From contig NC_092575.1 in NCBI RefSeq assembly GCF_037975245.1, forward strand, positions 17,637,810 through 17,697,809: a DNA stretch of 60,000 nucleotides, given 5' to 3'. Below, piece after piece: positions 56,001 to 60,000 of this stretch; positions within the stretch are counted from its first letter, which is position 1; the number at the start of each line of letters is the position of its first letter. A program made the translations under genes and the position numbers. This stretch comes from Apostichopus japonicus (lineage: Eukaryota; Echinodermata; Holothuroidea; Aspidochirotida; Stichopodidae). Below the pieces are notes generated by a model. The model did not search any database, was not told the origin of the DNA, and was given only the letters and a program-made list of their open reading frames with translations.

Positions 56001-58757
56001 ATCAAAATCAAAAGAATCCTTAAAACTAATCCTTAAACTAATAATATTTAAACAAACACTACTTTTACAGAATGATAGTTTTGGATGCCCTCTTGGTGGC
56101 AGTGTTATCATTTGAGGGAGCTATATGCAAATTAGTCTCACCTTGACTGTGTCAAAAGAAGGTTGAAAACATCTTGGTTTCGACTGCGGACTGCACAATG
56201 AAGTACCGTACTGGAAAGATAAGACAGAAATAGAAAACATCAAGATGAATAATGATCTCCACACCTTTCTGTCTTTGCCCTTCTCTAGTTTATTCCTTAC
56301 CCCCCTTCCCTTAATCCTCTCTTTGTCCCTCCACTGTTTATCTCCTACCTCTCCTCTTCCCCTGCTGGTTTCTTTCTTTCTTCTCTCCATCCCTTGTCTA
56401 CTAATCCCCTTACATCTATCTCTTTGTGTACACTATGCTCATTAACCTGTCTGTATTCTGTGCGTGTTTTTGTTGCTTCTGTTACTGTTACTTGTCATTT
56501 AGCCTTTGAAGAAGCTCCTGCTAGGATCGAAACGTCAGGCCAACTTACTTTTACACAAGATGAATAAGTCATTCATTGTGTCACTTTTCAATGACATTTG
56601 TAATCTAGCCACTTTAAAGTGACTAGCGTAAGATGCTAACGGGTGAGGGAGGTACTTGATGACTTAAAGTGGTCTTAAAATACAACCAACACTCACAGGA
56701 ATTTAAAACCAATGGCCTTTAAACATATCAAACCCAGCTGCTTGCCACCCCGCCCCTCCCTAACATCTGTTTAACTACTAAATAAATAGATCACACATTT
56801 ATTCCACCAAATATCTTTTCTGGAGGAACTAGGTCAGACCTCCATTTACTGATATGATGAAAATGTACTTTCTTGAGAACGAAAAGTTTCTCTTTATCTC
56901 AATAGATTAACATTTAAAAACCTCCTGTGCGATTTATGCTTGAGTCAAGACAAGCAATTTCGAGCCAAAAAAAAACTCTCTTCCTATACCGAGTAAGTAA
57001 TTAAATGCAGAAACAAATATATTGAAATAAATATCCAGAAAGAAAGATAACAAACTTACTTTCCCTCGAAGTCCTGTTGGCCTGTGTTGGCACCTTTCTG
57101 AAGCAGCAACTCAGTGACAATGACCATGTTTTGCACGACATTATGACTGTCTGAATTTGCGCTGAAACCGGCGGTCATGTGAAGGGGTGTTTGCATCTCC
57201 TGGTGAGTTGCGGCGTTTATGGTGGCCCCGTGATTTATGAGGAAGAGGGACGCAAACTCATCTCCTGATGGAACGTGAACAACAAGAAAATATGTCAAAC
57301 TGTTTAATTTGTTTGCCTTCTTTCTGTGATAAAAATCTAGACGACTTGTTTCATAGAGGTAATTACCGTTTATCTTCTGTAAGAATGTAAAGGGCTGGAA
57401 TGTTGGGCAAGGAGCTTTGGTGAGTATGGAGGGGGGGGGGGAGGGGAGGGAGAGGCAGAATAAAGGGTGCACATTGCACAATGGATAAATAACAGGTCAT
57501 GTGCAGTGAGACTGTTAGCAGTGACAAATTCAGATTTCAACAAGTCTCTCACAGGAGATTGATGACTTTGAAGGAGGAGGGAGGAATGGGGGTGGGGAAG
57601 GGAAGAGGTGGTGGCGGCAGGTGGATACCAGAATCAATGGTGTGCATTGCACAGTGGATAAATCATAGCTCATGAGCAATAAGATTGACAACAATGACAA
57701 ATCTAGATTTCAACATCTAACAACAGCTTTATGACTTTCAAGGGGGGGCGGTGGGGGAGGGAGAGAAGGAGGGGTGGTTGTGGTGACTGGGGAAACCAGA
57801 ATCAAGGTTGCACAGTGCAGATTGGATGAATCATAGGGCACGCATGGTGAAACTATTAATAATATCAACAAGTAACTTTACAGAAGCTTGATGACTTTGA
57901 GGCTATAAAGGGTGATGTCCGATGTTGATATCTTTCATAGTTTAGTTTAAGGTTTCAACAAAAGAGTTCTGGAGTCGTGGATGATCCAAATTTGAACTTA
58001 AATTCATCTCCTGTTCTAGTCTTTGACTTCAGAGCCAAACAATATGGATATCCTTGTCAGTGAGTCATATAGTGTTCATCATGTTTTTTGTATCAGTTTT
58101 CAGGTTTATGAATTTATTTTGTCATAAAGTACTGAAAATAAGTACCCCCGCTTTGGTGTATTAGAAACTGCAATAACATATTTGCATTTGTGTACCAGTT
58201 CGACCATTTAGCATAGCATTTTGCTAATGTGATAACAGACAAATTATTCTCTGCCTGTGAATCTCAAACAGATTTATTTAAAAATGTCAACAACAAAAAA
58301 GGGCATCTCACCAGGATTTAGGCAAGTGCTAAAAGACACTTTTAAACCAGGACTTAGGCCTAATCTCATATGTTGTAGTGCACATGGTCCAATCAAACAC
58401 ACCACTACAAGCCCAGTGATCCTTCAACACAAGATCACCGGAAAGTTTCCAGGGAATGATTTTATTGAATTGAAACCTTCCCTGTTTTTGACTGGAATAA
58501 CGCCATGCAGCTGTCGATCTCAGGGAAAGTTTATGGACATTCCACCCATTGCTTAAATGATCTCTTGGCTACTACATTAGCTTTCACTTGCCTCTTTTAA
58601 TGGCCTTGTGAAGAAGACACCAGCCGTTCTTGTCCGGCCTGTCTACATCCACTTTATGCTTGACCAACTCTTCGGCCACACTCTGCTGTTTAGTGGACAG
58701 TGCCAGATCGAGGGGCAGGTCATCCCTTGTGTCCATCTCGTTCAGTTTGGCCGGTAA
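40894..58757 (-). CDS. ANKFY1: ANKFY1 / Rabankyrin-5 orthologue, C-terminal 914 codons (18 exons)
   Basis: Eighteen minus-strand exons joined from 58757 down to 40894 give 2745 nt, exactly 915 codons with a terminal TAA. The product is a continuous series of ankyrin repeats (many TPLHxA and GADxN motifs) ending in a FYVE zinc finger. It is co-linear with vertebrate ANKFY1, including landmarks DNKGRNFLHIAVQ, LHLAVQAGSEI, VNSPRRPGPNGEGD and ALWTGMH. ANKFY1 is a Rab5 effector that binds PI3P on early endosomes and macropinosomes. Human ANKFY1 is about 1169 residues, so roughly 255 N-terminal residues (BTB domain) should lie beyond 60000. FYVE ligands are C855, C858, C871, C874, C879, C882, C901 and C904 in this numbering, with the RKHHCRHCG and RVC signatures intact. 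One intron (58591 to 57265) starts with GC. The NPF-containing stretch of the human protein is not seen in the corresponding exon. It converges with the TBC1D10 gene. Confidence 0.95.
41617..41707 (-). CDS. ANKFY1: ANKFY1 exon 17 (first half of FYVE finger)
   Basis: Residues 841-871. Acceptor gtctctccag, donor CATTG|gtaagt. Encodes MLGAEPSWSESDFCQECQTK then FTIKTRKHH with the next Cys split across the intron. It supplies zinc ligands C855 and C858 and the RKHH part of the PI3P-binding motif. Confidence 0.95.
41866..42012 (-). CDS. ANKFY1: ANKFY1 exon 16 (last ankyrin repeat)
   Basis: Residues 792-841. Acceptor attccgcag, donor TTATTGG|gtaagt. Encodes LLLAYQSGNPPLARAIVRAG, GSLGIMNNSGESIFNARVAT and KQLLFKLL. 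This is the linker into the FYVE finger; VATKQLLF is conserved. Confidence 0.95.
42344..42910. mobile_element. Older palindromic element, interrupted by the hAT-type insertion
   Basis: Left arm 42344-42385 and right arm 42421-42443 plus 42893-42910 are inverted copies: GAGGGCCTGACGTTTCGATC on the left, and AGCCTCTGAAGATCCTGC with GTCAGGCCCTC on the right. The right arm is split by the 441-bp insertion at 42444-42884. A half copy is at 56501-56545. Confidence 0.65.
42444..42884. mobile_element. Non-autonomous hAT-type DNA element (441 bp) with perfect 8-bp target duplication
   Basis: The ends are inverted: TAAGGTGGCCATATTTGCC on the left; from the right, TAAGGTGACCAGACGTCCCC. Target duplication TGCTAGGA is exact at 42436-42443 and 42885-42892. 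An 8-bp duplication fits the hAT superfamily. The interior has repeated CGGGGAC/GTCCCCG words and no transposase. It lies in ANKFY1 intron 15. Confidence 0.85.
43236..43360 (-). CDS. ANKFY1: ANKFY1 exon 15 (ankyrin)
   Basis: Residues 750-792. Acceptor atactttcag, donor TACCA|gtgagt. Encodes GQTPMHNLGQFKNDNGAAIF then EVFLECIPGYPINKQDING. The AAIF..FLEC.PGYP block is shared with vertebrates. Confidence 0.93.
43723..43813 (-). CDS. ANKFY1: ANKFY1 exon 14 (ankyrin)
   Basis: Residues 720-750. Acceptor ttgctccag, donor GGCAG|gtaagc. Encodes LHVAVCNGNLACVRTLLSEC then AIDAVAMNG. It is preceded, in intron 13, by a large 26-bp minisatellite. Confidence 0.92.
44062..44931 (+). repeat. 26-bp minisatellite, about 33 copies, highly uniform
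   Basis: Unit AAGTAAACAATACGGCTACT plus GAGTAC. Most copies are identical; variants are CGACTA near the left edge and AAATAATACGG or AATATGG near the right edge. It lies inside ANKFY1 intron 13. Confidence 0.97.
45253..45400 (-). CDS. ANKFY1: ANKFY1 exon 13 (ankyrin)
   Basis: Residues 671-719. Acceptor cgtcacag, donor TAATG|gtaagc. Encodes LLAGASVTDMDVRKRTALHM, then AAEGDHSTIASVLIENGVDF. The SVLxENGVDF motif matches vertebrate ANKFY1. Confidence 0.95.
45952..46128 (-). CDS. ANKFY1: ANKFY1 exon 12 (ankyrin)
   Basis: Residues 612-670, exactly 59 codons. Acceptor tttctcag, donor AATCTG|gtaagt. Encodes LDNKGRNFLHIAVQKSDMES, then WFLLQVNANVNSRIQDSTKY and TPLHLAVQAGSEITVRNL. Highly conserved. Confidence 0.96.
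46525..46934. repeat. Two tandem copies of a CA-bounded ~180-bp element
   Basis: Order: CA repeat, unit B (46538-46716), CA repeat, unit C (46738-46918), CA repeat. Unit B carries GACTGAGGAC at 46553-46562 and its exact reverse complement GTCCTCAGTC at 46694-46703. Unit C has the same pair with one mismatch. Located in ANKFY1 intron 11. Confidence 0.75.
46969..47169 (-). CDS. ANKFY1: ANKFY1 exon 11 (ankyrin)
   Basis: Residues 545-611, exactly 67 codons. Acceptor cttactag, donor GAGCAG|gtataa. Encodes DNEMQTPLHIAITNQHPIII, SLLMSHPHVDLTLRDKNGLT and PFAVAMMNKNNKAAQSILDR. Fully co-linear with the family. Confidence 0.95.
47699..48006 (-). mobile_element. tRNA-derived SINE with TA tail
   Basis: On the minus strand the head reads GAGCGTGGTGGCCAATTGGC then TAAGGCGTCGGAC (A box), and GGTTCGATTTC (B box, complement of 47943-47953). 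The body ends with AAAGCACTTTGGGACCTATC and AAAGCGCTATATAAA, then a TA repeat at about 47716-47699. It lies in ANKFY1 intron 10, about 45 bases from the donor of exon 10, in gene orientation. Confidence 0.85.
48054..48210 (-). CDS. ANKFY1: ANKFY1 exon 10 (ankyrin)
   Basis: Residues 492-544. Acceptor tctattgcag, donor GCTAGG|gtaagc. Encodes MCDVNSPRRPGPNGEGDRDA then LDGQGPLHIASQWGQEHIVQ. The VNSPR.PG.NGEG loop is specific to ANKFY1. The end of a minus-strand SINE lies about 45 bases from the donor. Confidence 0.96.
48921..49042 (-). CDS. ANKFY1: ANKFY1 exon 9 (ankyrin)
   Basis: Residues 452-492. Acceptor ttactcag, donor AGAAG|gtaata. Encodes VRHGCDVNGWSSIGPGGCEQ then TLLHKAIDENKEPVACFLIR. The GPGGC..TLLH.AIDENxEP.ACFLIRS block identifies ANKFY1. 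A SINE starts about 35 bases upstream of its acceptor. Confidence 0.94.
49078..49335 (+). mobile_element. tRNA-derived SINE, degenerate B box
   Basis: The head GGCATGGTGCAGTGGATAGA is a good A box; GGTCGGTCTTAAATCCC is a decayed B box. A unique body runs to about 49335 (ATTATTAAAATGG). It is antisense to ANKFY1, in intron 8, about 35 bases from the acceptor of exon 9. Confidence 0.6.
49959..50127 (-). CDS. ANKFY1: ANKFY1 exon 8 (ankyrin)
   Basis: Residues 395-451. Acceptor tccttcag, donor ATATTG|gtaaga. Encodes TRNGDSPLQLAIEKRLPVVV then DALCVRGADMNQADQNGNLP and LWRALESEQEDVASIL. Co-linear with the vertebrate repeat. Confidence 0.94.
50128..51182. other. ANKFY1 intron 7, non-satellite part
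   Basis: Mostly unique. From about 50890 to 51180 the words TTCATAATGCT, CACAAT and TTCATTCATAT recur in a loose pattern, possibly a decayed tandem repeat. Confidence 0.45.
51183..52386 (+). repeat. 44-bp minisatellite, about 27 copies, with shorter unit variants
   Basis: Unit TACTCCCTGTATACCTTCAG plus TAGTTTGTTAAACCCATCCA and ATGC. Variants lack the TTATTAAAC segment, or read TTCTGTAG or TTAAACTCATCC, and two or three variants alternate in a higher-order pattern. It fills the 5' part of ANKFY1 intron 7 and ends about 20 bases from the exon 7 donor. Confidence 0.96.
52408..52660 (-). CDS. ANKFY1: ANKFY1 exon 7 (ankyrin)
   Basis: Residues 311-395. Acceptor ttccaccag, donor TTCG|gtgagt. Encodes LQIIPNFTLADSNDQTVLAL then ALWTGMHDLASKLLNGGADI and LLEHQADINI. 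These are among the most conserved ANKFY1 blocks. A 44-bp minisatellite begins about 20 bases beyond the donor. Confidence 0.96.
53393..53633 (-). CDS. ANKFY1: ANKFY1 exon 6 (ankyrin)
   Basis: Residues 231-310. Acceptor ttccaaag, donor AGAG|gtaagg. Encodes GETALHVSSSKGQEQVVRLL, LGKGANPNAQTLEDI and, after a loop, SRQTPLHIAIANRHKDVVTA. The long inter-repeat loop is also present in vertebrate ANKFY1. Confidence 0.94.
53771..53905 (+). repeat. 45-bp tandem repeat, three copies
   Basis: Starts at 53771, 53816 and 53861. The unit is CAAGACGGTCCCCCACAATG, CAACTGCACGGATACTTTTG, AAAGG. The length is a multiple of 3, which explains long overlapping open frames on both strands here. It lies in ANKFY1 intron 5. 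Confidence 0.9.
54524..54621 (-). CDS. ANKFY1: ANKFY1 exon 5 (ankyrin)
   Basis: Residues 198-230. Acceptor ttccaacag, donor AACAAG|gtacaa. Encodes DTLLHRCCRAENEAAALFLA then NQGASFSLPNNK, matching the NEAAALFLA block of ANKFY1. The Trp found after NK in vertebrates is absent at this junction. Confidence 0.92.
54779..54930 (-). CDS. ANKFY1: ANKFY1 exon 4 (ankyrin; lacks NPF stretch)
   Basis: Residues 147-197. Acceptor cgttttcag, donor AACAG|gtaaag. Encodes LNLDIQNSVGDSALWIALDN, then SLPSTSYDSEGMPAKLIAKG and ASPDSVHPRT. In human ANKFY1 the equivalent loop is longer and holds an NPFED motif reported to bind EHD1; no NPF occurs here. Confidence 0.92.
55228..55265 (+). repeat. tRNA-like fragment (B box)
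   Basis: AACCAGTGGGTCACTGGTTC then GAATTCTGTTCTAG contains a B box (GGTTCGAATTC) but no convincing A box. Probably a truncated SINE head in ANKFY1 intron 3. Confidence 0.35.
55463..55910. mobile_element. Candidate non-autonomous DNA element with CAGGGATGT ends (448 bp)
   Basis: Left end CAGGGATGTGCCCA; from the right, CGGGGATGTTCCCA. These are imperfect inverted repeats, with further partial pairing inside (GGCACT). TAAATA flanks both sides directly (55457-55462 and 55911-55916), but the sequence is AT-rich so this could be chance. No transposase. ANKFY1 intron 3. Confidence 0.45.
56142..56210 (-). CDS. ANKFY1: ANKFY1 exon 3 (short ankyrin exon)
   Basis: Residues 124-147. Only 69 nt, acceptor ctttccag, donor TCAAG|gtgaga. 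Encodes TVLHCAVRSRNQDVFNLLLT then QS, the helix pair of one ankyrin repeat. Phases on both sides match exons 2 and 4. Confidence 0.88.
56501..56545 (+). repeat. Half copy of the hammerhead-like motif
   Basis: Reads AGCCTTTGAAGAAGCTCC, TGCTAGGATCGAAACGTC, AGGCC. GCCT and AGGC can pair as a closing stem. It matches the arms at 42344-42385 and 42421-42443. Located in ANKFY1 intron 2. Confidence 0.6.
57060..57264 (-). CDS. ANKFY1: ANKFY1 exon 2 (ankyrin)
   Basis: Residues 56-124. Acceptor ccatcag, donor GGAAA|gtaagt. Encodes DEFASLFLINHGATINAAT, a QTPLHMTAGFSANSDSHNVV insert-bearing repeat and LLLQKGANTGQQDFEG. Co-linear with the vertebrate repeat that has the same extended loop. Confidence 0.93.
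57463..57905 (+). repeat. Three tandem copies of a ~175-bp unit with G-rich segments
   Basis: Each copy has a TGCACATTGCAC-like palindrome, GGATRAAT, CATGAGCAATAAGATT-type sequence, TTTCAACA and TGATGACTTT or an equivalent, followed by a G-rich run (GGGGGTGGGG, GGGGGGGCGGTGGGGG). Starts near 57463, 57640 and 57808. ANKFY1 intron 1 of the window. Confidence 0.75.
58592..58757 (-). CDS. ANKFY1: ANKFY1 exon 1 of window (ankyrin); GC donor
   Basis: Residues 1-55. Acceptor tctggcag, then LPAKLNEMDTRDDLPLDLAL and ...VDVDRPDKNGWCLLHKAIKR. The donor reads AGAG|gcaagt, a GC donor in the consensus AG|GCAAGT context. Using the nearby GT instead gives an in-frame stop in the next exon. Confidence 0.9.
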
Positions 58758-60000
58758 CTGCCAGACAAAATGAAAAAGAGAGGGTGACTGAAATGTGATT
58801 CATTCCCCCAAAAAAAGTCACGTTTCTTACCGAGCTTACTCTCAGAAGACAAAAAAAATTTATGGAGAGATTTGTGACAGATGTAAATTGAGTAAAAGTG
58901 GCGCATTCGAGATATTTTTCAGCGTAAATTTCTGTGACTATCTGGGTTTCTGTAACTTCAAAAACTGTTCTTTCCCGTAACTCATTTGCTATGACTATTT
59001 TTGATGATGTTGAGGTCATAATCATCAAGAGCCTACAACTTCAAACTTTGAAGAAAAAGCTTGGTTTAAAGGAATCAGCAATCTTGATGGTACTTATAGT
59101 TTGGTTGCCAGATACAAAAACGACACGAAATGGAAAAGTTAAAATTGATTCATATTTTCTTTTTACTTTGACTTGATTTTCTCATGTCAGTTTCTCACTG
59201 CAGTTTAAGAATATATTTTCATACTTTCACATACACATTTAGGAATATTTTTAAGGTTAAAAAATCCCCCCTTTTTTCAAATTTTTGATACAAGCTTTGG
59301 TATAATTCCCTCTGTTTTATTGAATATTATAATATTATCAATTGATCAACAATTTTTTTTTAAAATAAAGTTGAAAGATCGTTCTGTAACTGTAACTAGT
59401 ATGACTTAATTTAATTAATCGTACACAAAGTGCAAAAGGAAAAAGACGAAAGGAAAGTTAGCTAGCCACCGAACAACAACCCGAAGTTATCTTTCTTTCT
59501 AATGTTAGCCGGTCATAATGCACTGTACAACATAGACACCCTACCACCATTGACCTTCATATGAAACATGCTGTAACTAATTCACAAGTGATTAGACAAA
59601 CATTTCAGAGGGGGGCAAAAGTCCTAGACAATTGAATCTGGCAGGGAAATATATATATATACATAAAGCAAAACTTTGAAACAGGATATGGGGAAGGAAA
59701 AAGGCCCGTTATTGGCTGTTTCCTGAACGAGGGCAGATGGAGCGTTACAAAGCAGTATTGCACTGACATGTGTAACGAAAATACCCGCTACAATATAACA
59801 TAACAATTTAACAAGGACAGAACAGTAATGTTATATACCAGTACAGAGAGAGAGAGGCTAGGTATCTGTATCCTGAGAACTATTTGGAACTTTCTTCATG
59901 GCTTTTTCTCCAACCCCCACCACACCCCATCCCACCACCTTTGCCTCTCTCCTTTGACCTCTGGGGACAGCAAATTTAATAGGGAGAAGCCTTTTCGGAA
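58758..60000. other. ANKFY1 upstream intron, no exon recognised
   Basis: AT-rich. I see no ankyrin or BTB coding match on the minus strand; short frames at 58720-59028 and 58795-59176 are chance. The N-terminal ANKFY1 exons should lie beyond 60000. Confidence 0.55.

Noticed and set aside
58586-58592. GT donor at GGCAA|gtgaaa for ANKFY1 exon 1
   Set aside because: Joining it to either plausible acceptor of exon 2 gives an immediate in-frame stop; the GC donor keeps the conserved sequence.

Overview
This is animal nuclear DNA: AT-rich, with long introns, GT-AG splice sites and many interspersed and tandem repeats. No bacterial or viral gene is visible. The two genes present are closest to deuterostome family members, and the repeat landscape (tRNA-derived SINEs, small hAT-type elements, homopolymer C/G runs, many ACAGTA words) suggests a marine invertebrate deuterostome, most likely an echinoderm. 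The species call is inference.

Layout. From 8029 to 26741 the plus strand carries seven exons of a TBC1D10/EPI64-type Rab GTPase-activating protein. They give 1015 codons: a complete catalytic TBC domain plus a very long, disordered C-terminal tail in one 2.2-kb exon. The 5' exon(s) were not found. From 58757 down to 40894 the minus strand carries 18 exons of an ANKFY1 (Rabankyrin-5) orthologue. They give 914 codons of ankyrin repeats ending in a complete FYVE zinc finger and stop. The N-terminal (BTB) part lies beyond position 60000. All exon phases join without a frameshift and the reconstructed ANKFY1 coding length is a multiple of three. One intron uses a GC-AG splice pair. The genes converge tail to tail across about 14 kb with no coding sequence.

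Both genes act on Rab-controlled membrane traffic: EPI64-family proteins switch off Rabs, and Rabankyrin-5 is a Rab5 effector that binds PI3P through FYVE. That their adjacency matters functionally is only a hypothesis.

The rest is repeats. 1-23 kb: a probable solo LTR with a 6-bp target duplication, a 258-bp hAT-like element, at least five clear copies of a roughly 150-bp dispersed family, and several local duplications. 20.5, 47.7 and 49.1 kb: tRNA-derived SINEs, two of them tight against ANKFY1 exons. 29.7 and 34.9 kb: two clusters of a ~125-bp repeat. 38.6-40.3 kb, 44.1-44.9 kb and 51.2-52.4 kb: minisatellites of 41, 26 and 44 bp. 42.3-42.9 kb: a hAT-type element with perfect 8-bp target duplications nested in an older palindromic element whose arms resemble a hammerhead-ribozyme layout; a half copy is at 56.5 kb. 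No wholly new gene system was seen. The most novel-looking items are the nested element with the hammerhead-like arms, the CA-repeat-bounded element family, and the exon-abutting minisatellite.
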